From assembly GCA_900491605.1 (NCBI GenBank), contig UESW01004078.1, positions 543,690 through 607,689 on the forward strand: DNA of 64,000 bases, in the 5' to 3' direction. The position numbers and the translations under genes are program-made. Below the pieces are notes generated by a model, which did not search any database, was not told the DNA's origin, and was given only the letters and a program-made list of their open reading frames with translations. This DNA comes from Calamus simplicifolius. Taxonomy: Eukaryota; Streptophyta; Magnoliopsida; Arecales; Arecaceae. Below, in pieces: positions 1-12,091 of the stretch; the first letter of the stretch is position 1, and each line of letters begins with the position of its first letter.

Positions 1-1848
1 CTTTGGGAATACCACTAATCGTATCACAACAATTACAACCTCTGGCCTTCCCCGGCTAGCCCTCTTGTTTATACGGCACAAGGCAGCCAAAAACCCCTAG
101 CCAAACCAGGCTAGTCCTCTTATTTCACAGCACAAGGAAGCCAAAAAACTCTAGCCAAACCTAGGCTAGTCCTCTTGTTTTACGACATAAGGAAGCCAAC
201 AATAATCAAGGGTTAACACTAACCCTTTTACAAAATGATCAGGGAATGATAAAGAGAAGCTCCTACAATGAGCAAATATTCAGAGTATACTTTACAATTT
301 TTGAAGCAATAATTTCAGCAATAAATGAACGAGGTCGAAGTAGCTGAAGTCTTGATTGCTTGAAATGCTTCAATGATCCGGACGACTTTTTGGAGCAATG
401 AATGAACTTGAATGCACAGCAACTCCTTTATCAACCACTCAACAATATATAGTAAATTCTCTTTTCTTGGATTTCTTCCTCTTAAAAATCTCTTTTTCAA
501 AATCGTAATGGTGTGCTTCTTATCATAGCTATTTATAATGATCCAACAAAAAAGATATCTGTTAGACACATTAGGAACAAATGGAAATAAAAACGGAAAG
601 AAAATATAACCGTTGTAAGATGTTTCCCTTAAGCATTGAATGCAGATCTCCATTTGAGGAAGGAAGAATCTCAAGAACTCAGGCGGCAGTTGGCTGGAAA
701 TAAATCCAGGTAGCTGAAAACTTGAATGCATTCGGCCAAGAGATAAGCAGGAAACCTCAGCTAGCTAGTCAGTTAGCTCACAAGAGAGGCCATGGCAGAA
801 AAAAGGCATCCAGAGGCAGCTCCTTAGGCAACTAAAATGATTGCTAGTTAGCTTCCTAGCTAACTAACAGCAAAAGTGAACGGCCAGGAGAAAAAGTGCA
901 AGGCACTTAGTTAGCTCAGCAGCTAACTAAGCAAAAGATAGTTAGCTCTTCAGCTAACTAACAGGCAATTCAAACGGCAGATAGAAGAATTCATGCTTTG
1001 GTAGTTAGCTCCCCAGCTAACTAGAATTTGAAGGCTCACGGCTGCAGGAGTTTCAGGAGAAAGGGAGTTAGCTCAATAGCTAACTAAAGAAAAGTCAGTT
1101 AGCTCACTAGCTAGCTAAGTTCAAAAGCAACAGAGAAACCATCCAAGCTAGGTAGCTAACTAGCTAACTGAGCAAAAAGGCAGCCGCACATCTGAATAAA
1201 GTAGCTAACTCTCCAGCTAACTAACCAACAGGTAGCTAGCTCTCCAGTTAACTAAAATTTGAATCCACATGGCTTGAACCTTTCCTGTGAAAAATAGTTA
1301 GCTAAGCAGTTAGCTCCAAGATAAAATAGTTAGTTGAGTAGTTAGCTCCAAGAAACGCCAGCTAGCTAAAAGATCCGGCAGCTAGCTCAATAGTTAGCTA
1401 AAATTGAAGACCATTCGGCCAGGAAAGATAACAGGCAACTGGAGTTAGCTAAAATGAAATCCAATTAGCTCCAAGGCATCCCAAGCTAGCTAACCAGCTA
1501 GCTAAAAATAGAGAACGTTCGGCCAGCACAGTGACGAGCACCTTAGCTACCTGAAAAAGCTCCAGCTAGCTAACCAGCTAGCTAAAATAAGCAACCGTTT
1601 GGCCAACTCACAGAGATAACTTACCAGTTAACTGAATATCGTACCAGCTAGCTAAAAGGAATAACAAGTTAGCTAACCAGTTAACTCCCAAGCCAATAAA
1701 ATTATCTGAGGCAAAATAGAATGAAGCATTCTCTTACCAATCAATTTTTGCACGAAAAAACTTACTTGCAAGGCAACCGAACTTCCATGTATCAAGCTTA
1801 GAATTACTTAATTGTTTTGTAATCATCAAAATCAATCTGGGGTCAACA
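1..1848 (-). repeat. 3' LTR of the copia element (partial)
   Basis: Position 1 matches 9231 of the other LTR and similarity runs to the shared end GGTCAACA at 1848. About 211 bases lie outside the window. The two LTRs are very alike, with scattered substitutions and small indels, so the insertion is fairly young. A TATA motif (TATAAATA on the - strand) lies at 530-537. Positions about 740-1690 form the AGCTAGCT/AGCTAACT-rich domain. The + strand and - strand ORFs in this segment (for example 315-731) also occur in degraded form in the other LTR and are not genes. Confidence 0.95.
740..1690. repeat. degenerate AGCTAGCT/TTAGCTAACT repeat domain in the LTR
   Basis: Dozens of short words built from AGCT, TAGCTA, GCTAGC and TTAGCTAACT recur at irregular spacing of roughly 10-40 bases. 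The words are palindromic or nearly so. The same domain recurs at 9980-10920 in the sister LTR and at 17690-18640 in the solo LTR, so it belongs to the family. Confidence 0.9.
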
Positions 1849-1861
1849 ATCTCCCCTTTTT
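1849..1861 (-). other. polypurine tract of the copia element
   Basis: On the - strand a run of A and G (AAAAAGGGGAGAT) abuts the start of the 3' LTR (TGTTGACC), the position where plus-strand DNA synthesis is primed. Three similar G-rich tracts lie just upstream in element sense, at 1949-1956, 1982-1990 and 2041-2053. Multiplied tracts of this kind are known in Sireviruses. Confidence 0.8.
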
Positions 1862-2265
1862 GATGATGACAAAACCCTTAAGCATGAAGGAAACAAATAT
1901 AGGAAGTTTAATAAATAGACAGGAGTGTAATCAGAAAAACATTACTTACTCCCCCTATCAATCTGAATAAGTGAACTCTTTTCTCCCCCTGAATATATGG
2001 AGTTATTATTTTACTCCATTCCTAATGTATGCAATGTTCTTCTCCCCCTTTTTGTCATTAATCAAAAAGAAGTTTGAAGAGTCTTGTAATCAATTTAAGC
2101 ATAATATGTCAAGGAGATGTTACCATTCATACATAATTAAAGCAGTCATTCAGATCATTACAAGATAGAGTAACGACAATACAAATATTACATGTCATGA
2201 TTTCAAGTCATAAAACATAGTCATAAACATGCATTACATAAACAGTACTACGGTTACTACATAAG
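1862..2265 (-). other. 3' non-coding region of the copia element
   Basis: This stretch lies between the extra ORF and the 3' LTR. It is AT-rich apart from the three extra polypurine-tract copies. The 65-residue + strand ORF at 1971-2168 opposes the element and has no recognisable domain, so I treat it as chance. Confidence 0.6.
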
Positions 2266-3848
2266 TCAAGTATAGTCACTTGTCACCATCAGAAGAAGAA
2301 ATATGCACTGAAGAAACATTTGGCTTGTTTGAAGATCCAGACTTGTCGGAGGAAGGCTGTGTCGACGGAGTCCAGAGGTGCGGATGAGAATAAGAAGCAT
2401 CAGGTGCAAAAGTGGCAGTAAGAGTGATGTAAGTCTCCATGAGATACTCAGCCTAGAGAGAGATGCGGTCCAATGGTCGACAGCGTTTGTTGCATCTCGA
2501 GTCTGAGTCTCGTTAGATCTCATTTGGTATTCTACCCACTCTGCCTTAGTTTCAAAATTCTCAAGTTTACCTTTTAGGAAATTTATCTCTTTTAGGATCC
2601 GATCCATGATAGATTCATTGTGATGAAAAACTCTTCCATTGAGAATGTTCACATCATGGACAAGTTGATTAAGAGTAATTTTAAACTGAGACATGGTCTC
2701 AAAAACAGAAGAAATATGTGGTACAAGAGTCTGATAATTGACAGAAGAAGCACTGTCTCCAGAGCTTCTACTAGAAGTGGCAAGGGTCAATTCATTGATA
2801 ATTTGGCAAATTTGATCATCACTTAGACGAACCAAAGGAAGAGGAGCAGGAGCAGGGTTGTCATTTCGATATGAAGGTCCAGAAGCATTCATATTGGATG
2901 GATCAGATAGAAAAGGATTTTGGTCAGCAGACATAGCAGCAAGGTACGGATTCGGTTGGTTGAAGTCAAAATTGAAGAAGTTCTGAGGAGAACAGCGGAT
3001 TGAGTCATATTTGGCGGTGGTATACTAGACTGATCATTCTTGATCTAACTTTTAACCAAATACCATCCCGTTTGGCAAAGTCCATACGGTGCAGTGAATG
3101 TGCATTAAATACGTCAGAGTGACGTAATGCTACTGCAGTTTCTTCCTTAAGCTTAATATTAAAAAACTCAAATATATAAGTGAGAAACATTCCGTAGGGC
3201 AATGCAGCCTTAGATCTAGACAGAGATTCTTTCATTACGGTCATCATTAGTTGAGGTAGATCAACAGGGTCTTCTATTAAGATGTCATACATTAAACATA
3301 TGTCTCTATCATTTACAATATTAAACGAACCAGCATGTGGGGCAAGGATTTTGGTGATGATACTGTGGAATAATCTATTTTCTACAGATAATATGTTTGC
3401 ATCTAGAGTTTCAATATTACTAGCTTCACTGTCATCAATATTAAGGATTAAACCTATTTATATCCACGTTCACTAGGAAGGATTTTAAGAAACCATTAGA
3501 TGGAATATTTAAGGCACAACCTAATGTTTTGCAGTCATGGTCGATTTTAGTCTTTTTCACGAAGGAAGAGATAATCCCACTACCAAAAGAGATATTTTCA
3601 TAAAATTCTCTAATAAGCTCATAAATAGGTCTCTTGGTAGATAAAAGCTTATCCCAACCTTGATTAACTAACAGTTTTCCAATTATAAAACCTTCATGTT
3701 CTAAGAAGTTAAAATCGACTAACCTTCCATGAGCGAAAGATTTAGAAGCAAGAAGAGAGTTGATCAAGGATGAAGAAGTAGAAGACTTCCAACGAAGATC
3801 AGCACAATCGTCATCTCTTGTGATTGTCTTCTTCTTGGGAGCTATCAA
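2266..3848 (-). pseudogene. extra ORF downstream of pol in the copia element
   Basis: Three consecutive open segments on the - strand (3848-3441, 3292-3005, 2934-2266) appear to be one decayed gene in the same sense as gag-pol. The first segment (start MIAPKKKTITRDDD) contains a stretch with GWDKLLSTKRPIYELIREFYENI. It resembles, from memory, the putative plant transposon protein domain of plant mobile elements. The third segment begins MSADQNPF, has a proline-rich linker, then a heptad-like region (about residues 65-150) likely to form a coiled coil. In Sireviruses this position is that of the env-like ORF. I see no signal peptide or clear membrane span, so an envelope role is not supported. 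Stops and frameshifts separate the segments. Confidence 0.6.
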
Positions 3849-4393
3849 CTATCTTCAAGATGGGTTGATTGATTGAATGGAAGAAAGAAGATTGATGGAA
3901 GGATTGATGGATGAGAGAATGAGAAGGAGATGAGAGGACAATCGGTTGAAATGAGAAGAATGAGAGAGATGGCTTGAATGAAACAAAAGGTTGGTGAAAA
4001 GGTTATATAGGGTGAGAGCTTGATGGTTAGCTGGCCAGGTGACTGTTTGGTTACCTGGTCGGTTAACTGCCATCAATAAAATGAAAAAGGTTTCAAATTC
4101 CAGCTGGTGGATAAATTTATGGAAGTATGCTTTCATAAAGATGAAAAGACATGAAACTTGCAGCATACTCAAGCATTTAATTTGATAAGGTGTTCCTTTT
4201 AATTGATTTGATTATAAGATGTCATATCAATTTAGTATTATATTAATTCATTAATTGATTCATTAAATGGTTGGATTAAATATTCCTAATTCTCTTCTGA
4301 TTTCATAAAATTTTGTTTCATCAAGAGGCTTAGTGAAAATATCAGCAATTTAATTTTTAGTATTTAAAAATTCAATAACAACATTTCCATTAT
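3849..4393 (-). other. spacer between RNase H and the extra ORF
   Basis: The stretch contains a purine-rich, GATGGA/GAATGA-biased low-complexity region on the + strand (about 3870-3980), followed by AT-rich DNA. It could be the 5' leader of the extra ORF in element sense. The 105-residue ORF at 3855-4172 lies in it but shows no domain. Confidence 0.45.
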
Positions 4394-7331
4394 TTACGTG
4401 ATCTCTAATGAAATGATGTCTAATTTCAATATGTTTTGTTCTGGAATGTTGAATAGATTCTTAGTTAAACTGATTGCACTTATATTATCATATTTTATAG
4501 GTATGGCTTTTTGTTTAATACCATAATCTTCTAGTTGTTGCTTAATACATAAGATTTGAGCACAGCAACTTCCAGTTGCAACGTATTCGGCCTCGGTCGT
4601 AGACAGTGCTACTGAAGTTTGCTTTTTGCTAAACCATGAAATTAAGTTAATACCTAAAAACTGGCAAGTTCTAGTGGTTGATTTCCTATCTAATTTACAT
4701 CCAGTAAAGTCTGAATCAGTGTATCCTATTAAGTCAATGCTAGATTGTTTGTCATACCATATACCTAAATTTACTGTTCCATTTAAATATTTAAATATTT
4801 TTTTAACAGCAAGCAAGTGTGATTTTTAGGATTGGCTTGATATCTTGCACACATACAAACACTAAATAAAATATCTGGCCTACTAGCAGTTAAATATAAT
4901 AATGATCCAATCATGCCTCTATATAATTTTAAATCAACAGACTTTTCAGAATTATAGGATTCAAGTCTACATGATGAGCTTAGGGGTACCGATACTCTTG
5001 GATGTCTCCATGCCAAACTTTTTGATCATTTCTTGGTATATTTGGATTGGCTTATGAAGATTCTCTTTGCTTTGTTTAATTTGTAGTCCGAGGAAGTAGG
5101 TCAGCTCACCCATCATACTCATCTCGAACTCTCCCTGCATAAGCTTAGCAAAGTCCTTGCACAAAGAATCATTAGTGGCACGAAATATGATATCATCAAC
5201 ATAGATTGAATAATTAATATATCTTTATTTTATCTTTTAATAAATAAAGTTGTATCCATATTTCCTCGAATAAATCATTACTAATCAAGAATTTGCTTAA
5301 TTTTTCATACCACGCCGGGGCACTTGTTTCAAACCATACAAAGCTTTGTTTAATTTGAAAACGTGGTTTAGAAACAAGTGATTTTCAAAGCCGGGTGGCT
5401 GTTCCACAAAAACTTGTTCAGCAATGTATCCATTTAAGAAAGCGCTTTTAACATCCATTTGATACAATTTAAAATTCATATAACAAGTATAAGCAAGAAG
5501 TAATCTAATAGCTTCTAATCTAGCAACAGGGGCATAAGTTTCATCAAAATCAATTCCCTCTTCTTGATTATAACCCTTAGCTACTAATCTTGACTTATTT
5601 CTAATTATATTACCATTTTCATCTAATTTGTTTCTATAAACCCATTTAGTTCCAATAATTTGATGATTATGAGGTCTTTCAATAAGAGTCCAAACATTAT
5701 TTCTTTCAAATTGTTAAGTTCTTCATGCATGACATTAATCCAATCAACATCATTTTTAGCATCATCATAACATTTAGGTTCAATTTTAGATACAAATGCT
5801 AAGTTATTACAAGCATCTCTAAATGATGATCTAGTTCTAACTCCTTGAGAAGGATCACCAATAATTTGATCTTTAGGGTGACTGAGTACATACCTCCAAC
5901 CTCTTTCTAATTCATCATTACCTTGTGAGGCTTCAGGTAGGTCAGCGTTTCCTTCTCCATTTACCTCTTGTGTATCTGTGTCGTTCTTATCCTTAAGTGT
6001 GATGTCCTTGAATTGATCTTCAATGTCATCTGCATCATTTATACCTTTTCCCTTCCTTGATGGAAGATCATTAGATTCATCAAAGATAACATGAATTAAT
6101 TCTTCAACTACTAAAGTCTTTTTGTTGAATATTCTAAAAGCTCTACTATGTAAAGAATATCCGAAAAAAATTCCTTCATCAAACTTAGCATCAAATTTAT
6201 CAAGGTTTGATTTTCCATTATTTAATACAAAACATCAGCATCCAAAAATATGAAAGTAACTTATATTAGGTTTTCTTCCTTTCCAAAGTTCATATGGAGT
6301 CTTTTTCAAAACAGGTCTGATTAATGCACGATTTAAAACATAACATGCAGTGTTAATAGCTTCTGCCCAAAAATATTTTGGAAGATTGCTTTCATACAAC
6401 ATGGTACATGCCATTTCCTCTAATGTTCTATTCTTTCTTTCAACTACTCCATTTTGTTGTGGTGTTCTTGGTGCAAAAAATTATGTTCAATTCCATTTTC
6501 ATTACAAAATTCTTCAAAAGATTTGTTTTCAAATTCTTTTCCATTATCACTTCGTATCGACAAAACAGAAGAATTCTTTTCGTTTGTAATTCTTTTGAAT
6601 AATTTTTGAAATACTGAAAATGCTTCGTCTTTACTAGATAGAAATAAAACTCATGTAAAGCGAGAGAAATCATCAATAACAACAAAACCATATCTTTTAC
6701 CTCCTAGACTAGTTGTTCTTGTAGGACCAAATAAATCCATATGCAAGAGCTCCAAAGGTCTAGCGGTTGAAACTAAATTCTTTGATTTAAAAGATCCTCG
6801 GGTTTGTTTTCTAAATTGACAAGAATTACAAATCTTATCTTTTTTAAAAACAAGTTTTGGCAAACCATGTACTAAATCCTTCTTAATTAATTTAGATAGT
6901 AAATTCATGCTTGCATGAGCTAGCCTACGATGCCATAACCAACTATTATCAGTTTTATTATTTGTAGCAACTAGACAATCAATATTTTGATCATGCAAAT
7001 CATTTAAATTAACAATGTATACATTACCATGCCTATGACCAACAAATTTCATGTTTTCTTTAACAGGATTTTTAACAATGCATAGAGATGATTCAAATGT
7101 AACATTAAATCCTTTGTCACATAATTGACTAATGCTAAGTAAATTATGTTTCAGTGCTTTCACAAGCAAAACATTATCAATATAAGCATGAGGTGTGATA
7201 CCTATTTTTCCAATGTTAATTATTTTTCCTTGGCCATTATCACCGAAAGTAACAGCACCTCCATCTTTTGCTTCCAAAGTGATGAATTGCGATTCATCAC
7301 CGGTCATGTATCTTGAGCACCCACTATCCAA
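4394..7331 (-). pseudogene. pol: copia pol: protease, integrase, reverse transcriptase, RNase H
   Basis: The polyprotein reads from right to left. At 7331 a DSGCSRYMTG motif marks the aspartic protease. The segment 7331-6651 then has the GAG-pre-integrase zinc finger (LWHRRLAHAS with two downstream cysteines in ICNSC) and the integrase start (HMDLFGP). Reverse transcriptase follows, with MDVKSAFLNG near 5450, ALYGLKQ near 5310 and the catalytic YVDDI at about 5185-5205. RNase H lies at 4816-4394 (GYTDSDFTGCKLDRKSTT, ALSTTEAEYVA). The frame is broken many times, including an apparent 1-base loss just before the protease motif. The product therefore cannot be made as one polyprotein from this copy. 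Confidence 0.9.
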
Positions 7332-7384
7332 GTACCATTATCTTTTAATTGCTCGGATTGCAAGACACACCTGCATACACAATT

Positions 7385-8943
7385 TCAATTTTTGTTTTTA
7401 GGTACCCAAGCTTTCTTGGGTCCTTTAGGGTTAGTCAAGATGGTTCCTTTTGGAACCCATATTTTTCTTATCTTTTGTGTTTGACAAATATAAGCTTTGT
7501 GTCCTATTTTTCTATATTGAAAACAAGTAATTTTAGTAGAATCATTAGCATGCTCATAAATATTTTTCAAAAATTCTGTCTTTCAAAAGTATTGTATCCA
7601 AGACCAGCTCTATTGTAAACAACTCTTTGACTATTAAAATCATTTCTAATTTTTTTGAACTTAGACTAAATCTATCAACAATTGGTTTTAATTTATCCAC
7701 TTCATTTTTAAATCTTGGTTTTTCTTTAATAATGATTCATTATCCTTTGAAATTCTTTCCTTTTCAAGAGTAAGATTTTTTATTTTATTTCTCAATTCTT
7801 TGCTCTTTGAACTTAAATTTGCAAAATCATCAATAAGTTCATAAAATGCATATTGTAATTCATCAAAGGTAAAGTCATCTAAAAAGTTAGGGCTTACCTC
7901 ATCATTATCAGCCATGAAGCAAACATTTGCAACTTCAGTTTTCTCTTCATCTTCTGAGCTCGTTGCTTTACTGTCGCTCCAAGTAACCATCATTGCCTTC
8001 TTCTTTATTCTTTTAGATCCTTTCTTTAATAGTGGACAATCTAGTCTGATGTGTCCAGGCTTCTTGCACTCATAGCATGTAGGAGGTTCACTCTTTTCTT
8101 ATCTTTGCTATGGTCTCCTTTGACAAATTGTTTTCTTTTTTCAAATCTCTTTCTCTTCATGAACCTTTTAAATTTCCTTGAAAGAAGTGTCATTTCATCA
8201 TCTTTCTCTCTGTCACTTGTGGTTTCTTCACTTTCATCTTCTTGAGTTGCACTCTTCAAAGCCATGGTCCTTTTCTTCTTTGATTCATCTTCATCAATAT
8301 GTTGTCATTGCTGAAGCTCATGAGTCATCAAAGAACCGACCAACTCTTCAAGTGATAAAGTGTTAAGATCTTTTGCTTCTTGAATTGCAGTGACTTTTGC
8401 TTCCCAAGTCCTAGGTAAAGATCTTAAGATTTTTCTAACAAGATCACTGTTAGCATAAGATTTTTCAAAACTTTTCAGTCCATTAATAATGTCAGTAAAT
8501 CTTGTAAACATATCAGTAATATTTTCAGCAGGATCCATCTTAAATAATGCATACTTATGAACAGCATATTTATTTTGGATTCCTTGACTTGATTTGTACC
8601 CTCATGAGTGACTTCAAGTCTATCCCAGATTTTCTTAGCAGACATGCAAGTATATATGCGATTAAACTCATTTGCATCAAGAGAGCAATAAAGAATATTC
8701 ATAGTCTTAGCATTTAATTGAGCTAATTTCTTATCTTGCTCATCCCATTCAGATTCAGGTTTTGCAATATTAATATTTTCAATCATAATAGTGGGTGTGT
8801 GTGTCCATTAATTATGATTCCCCATAAATCATAATCTAGTGCTTGAATGAAGATTTTTATTCGTGCTTTCCAATATGTGTAATTTGTTCCATTGAACAAA
8901 GGTGGTCTATTAGTTTATTGTCCTTCAGTCAACATAGAACTCA
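7385..8943 (-). pseudogene. gag: copia gag (capsid and zinc-knuckle protein)
   Basis: Translation of the - strand from about 8943 gives a Sirevirus-type gag. A start MSSMLTEGQ is followed at once by a stop, then RPPLFNGTNYTYWKAR, then the conserved capsid region at 8786-8305 (ESEWDEQDKKLAQLNAKTMN, SLPRTWEAKVTAIQEAKDL). A charged K/R/E-rich linker lies at 8265-8041. A zinc knuckle is seen at about 8080-8040, and a second one near 7530 has lost its second cysteine to tyrosine (CFQYRKIGHKAYIC). At least four frameshifts or stops break the frame. Confidence 0.88.
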
Positions 8944-9005
8944 TTGGGATTACTACTAATCTTTGGCTCCAAGCTAATCAAAGCTATAGGAATCAAGAGC
9001 ACTCT

Positions 9006-9018
9006 GCTCTGATACCAC
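9006..9018 (-). other. primer binding site of the copia element
   Basis: On the - strand TGGTATCAGAGCA lies two bases inside the 5' LTR end (GGGCAACA). It is complementary to the 3' end of plant initiator tRNA-Met, the usual primer of plant copia elements. Confidence 0.92.
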
Positions 9019-9019
9019 T

Positions 9020-11084
9020 TGTTGCCCAGATGTAGCAACCCAAGAGGAGGTGAATTGGATTATTAAAAAATTAATTACTATGCAAGTATGTACTTAAACC
9101 CTAATTTTGATTTACAGCGGTGTAGTGGAGTGCACAGAATAGTAACAATAGAGAATCAAACAACCACAAATACACAGAAGTTTATAGTGGTTCAGTGCCA
9201 AACTCAGCACCTACATCCACTCCCCAAAACCTTTGGGAATACCACTAATCGTATCACAATGATTACAACCCCTAGCCTTCCCCGGCTAGCCCTCTTGTTT
9301 ATACGGCACAAGGCATCCAAAAACCCTAAGCCAAACCAGGCTAGTCCTCTTGTTTCACGGCACAAGGAAGCCAAAAACCCTTAGCCAAACTTAGGCTAGT
9401 CCTCTTATTTTACGGCACAAGGAAGCCAACAATAATCAAGGGTTAATACTAACCCTTTTACAAAATGATCAGAGAATGATAAAGAGAAGCTCCTACAATG
9501 AGCAAATATTCAGAGTATACTTTACAATTTTTGAAGCAATAATTTCAGCAATAAATGAATGAGGTCAAAGTAGCTGAAGTCTTGATTGTTTGAAATGCTT
9601 CAATGATCCGGACGACTTTTTGGAGCAATGAATGAACTTGAATGCACAACAACTCCTTTATCAACCACTCAACAATATATAGTAAATGCTCTTTTCTTAG
9701 ATTTCTTCCTCTTGAAAATCTCTTTTTCAAAATCGTCATGGTGTGCTTCTAATCACAGCTATTTATAATGATCCAACAAAAAATATCCGTTAGACACATT
9801 AGGAACAAATAAAATAAAAATGGGAAGAAAATATAACCATTGTAAGATGTTTCCCTTAAGCATTGAATGCAGATCTCCATTTGAGGAAGGAAGAATCTCA
9901 AGAACTCAGGCGGCAGTTGGCTGAAATAAATTCAGGTAGCTAAAAACTTGAATGCATTCGGCCAAGAGATAAGCAGGAAACCTCAGCTAGCTAGTCAGCT
10001 AGCTCACAAGAGAGGCCATGGCAGAAAAAAGGCATCCAGAGGTAGCTCCTTAGGCAACTAAAATGATTACTAGTTAGCTTCCTAGCTAACTAACAGCAAA
10101 AGTGAACGGCCAGGAGAAAAAGTGCAAGGCACTTAGTTAGCTTAGCAGCTAACTAAGCAAAAGATAGTTAGCTCTTCAGCTAACTAATAGGCAATTCAAA
10201 CAGCAGATAGAAGAATTCATGCTTTGGTAGTTAGCTCCCCAGCTAACTAGAATTTGAAGGCTCACGGCTGCAGGAGTTTCAGGAGAAAGGGAGTTAGCTC
10301 AATAGCTAACTAAAGAAAAGTCAGTTAGCTCACTAGCTAGCTAAGTTCGAAAGCAACAAAGAAATTGTCCAAGCTAGTTAGCTAACTAGCTAACTGAGCA
10401 AAAAGGCAGCCGCACGTCTGAATAAAGTAGCTAACTCTCTAGCTAACTATCAATAGGTAGCTAGCTCTCCAGTTAACTAAAATTTGAATCCACACGGCTT
10501 GAACCTTTTCTATGAAAAATAGTTAGCTAAGCAATTAGCTCCAAGATAAAATAGTTAGCTGAGTAGTTAGCTCCAAGAAACGCCAACTAGCTAAAAGATC
10601 CGGAACTAGCTCAATAGTTAGCTAAAATTGCATATCATTTGGCCAGGAAAGATAACAGGCAACTGGAGTTAGCTAAAATGAAATCCAGTTAGCTCCAAGG
10701 CATCCCAAGCTAGCTAATCAGCTAGCTAAAAATGGAGAACGTTCGGCCAGCACAGTGACGAGCACCTTAGCTACCTGAAAGAGCTCCAGCTAGCTAACAA
10801 GCTAGCTAACCAGCTAGCTAAAATAAGCAACCGTTCGGCCAACTCACAGAGATAACTTACTAGTTAGCTAAATGTCGTGCCAGCTAGCTAAATGGAATAA
10901 CAAGTTAGCTAACCAGTTAACTCCTAAGCCAATAAAATTATCTGAGGCAAAATAGAATGAAACATTCTCTTACCAATCAATTTTTGCGCGAAAAAACTTA
11001 CTTGCAAGGCGACCGAACTTTCCTGTATCAAGCTTAGAATTACTTAATTATTTTGTAATCATCAAAATCAATCTGAGGTCAACA
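9020..11084 (-). repeat. 5' LTR of the copia element, complete
   Basis: The LTR is 2065 bp. Its inner end abuts the primer site and its outer end (GGTCAACA on the + strand) stops at 11084, where similarity to the left LTR ends. The solo LTR at 17537-19728 is a relative in the opposite orientation. Confidence 0.95.
9760..9767 (-). promoter_or_regulatory. LTR TATA box
   Basis: TATAAATA on the - strand, also conserved in the left LTR (530-537) and in the solo LTR (18929-18936). It sits in the part of the LTR nearer to gag, so it is the likely promoter of the element. Confidence 0.7.
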
Positions 11085-12091
11085 ACAAGTAATGTTACAA
11101 TAATATTGATTACTGTATTTGGTATGACAAACAGATTACCAGTCATATAACATCAAATTTTTAAAATACCTCTAAATTAAATCCATATACTAAATCAAAT
11201 CTATTAAAAATTTTCAAAATACCCAAAAATACCTCTAAATCAAAGTATTTATATATAAGTAGAAGATACTAGATTTAATTTTTTTAGGATTAAAATATAT
11301 TTTTAATCTTTAAACATTTATTCAATTTTTTTATTCTTAAACTTTTAATTATCATAATTTAATTATTTATATTTAAAAATAATTTATTTTTTAATATTTT
11401 TTATATAAAATTAATTAAGATTAATATAATAATTATATATTATGATAACATGAATGGATCGATTAGTTAATAGCAAAATATAAGTTATTTTTTAAATTTT
11501 AAATAGTAATGTAATTAAACATTGTCAATTTTAAATTACTACATTGTGAAGGAGACGTTACTAAGAACACTATTTTTATTTTTATTTTTATTTTTTTAAT
11601 TTTTTTTTCTATTCGATAATTTTTTTTATGAACAAATAATACTGTGGTTTATTTTTATTCGAAGACATAAGAAAAGAGATAACGGGGATGAGATAAAAGA
11701 AAGAGAGAAAAAGAAGGAAATGAGTTTGTTGGGAGAAAGGAATAATTTTATTTTTACTGAAGAGGAGGCATGGGTAATTTTGTTAAAAGAAAAATTTATT
11801 AGATTATAATATATCTGATAATGTGGATAACCACCTCTCTCTAAGGTAATATGGGTTACCTTATGAGAGGTAATCCAGATTACTAGGTAATCCAAATTAT
11901 CATTACCATTTAAAATATGTACCAAACATAGTTATCCGATGTCTCATTTAAATTATCAATAGATTACCTGTTACCAAAGGCCTATAGTTAAAGCTTTTGG
12001 AGATAAGGGGATCCTCTTATCCCCTTATCCTCTATTTTAAATACACCCTAAAAAGTTAACCTTATCTAAACTCTAATTCTCGCATAATATT
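11085..12091. other. AT-rich intergenic DNA, no gene seen
   Basis: The stretch is AT-rich with homopolymer T tracts (about 11570-11630). Its edges (about 11090-11160 and 11820-11990) share short inverted GGTAATC/GATTACC words that could be the remains of a small inverted-repeat transposon. I cannot fix its ends. Confidence 0.5.

Larger units (their letters stand above)
1..11084 (-). mobile_element. Sirevirus-like Ty1/copia LTR retrotransposon, cut by window start
   Basis: The element reads right to left: 5' LTR (9020-11084), tRNA-Met type primer site, gag, protease, integrase, reverse transcriptase, RNase H, an extra ORF, polypurine tracts, and a 3' LTR truncated by the window edge. Integrase before reverse transcriptase is the copia order. 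The gag (UBN2/DUF4219-like with a long charged tail), the extra ORF after pol and the multiplied polypurine tract all fit the Sirevirus genus. The LTR ends on the - strand are TGTTGACC and GGGCAACA. The five bases next to the right end are ACAAG, so the left flank outside the window should also read ACAAG. Coding regions carry several frameshifts and stops, so this copy looks non-autonomous. Confidence 0.93.

Noticed and set aside
315..731. 138-residue - strand ORF as a gene
   Set aside because: It lies wholly inside the copia LTR and its counterpart at 9545-9739 is truncated.
2266..3848. Calling the extra copia ORF a true envelope gene
   Set aside because: No signal peptide, membrane anchor or cleavage site is visible. 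The first segment looks more like a transposon-protein domain.
11090..11990. Possible inverted-repeat transposon of about 900 bp
   Set aside because: GGTAATC/GATTACC words are inverted at the two edges, but I could not define matching ends or a target duplication.
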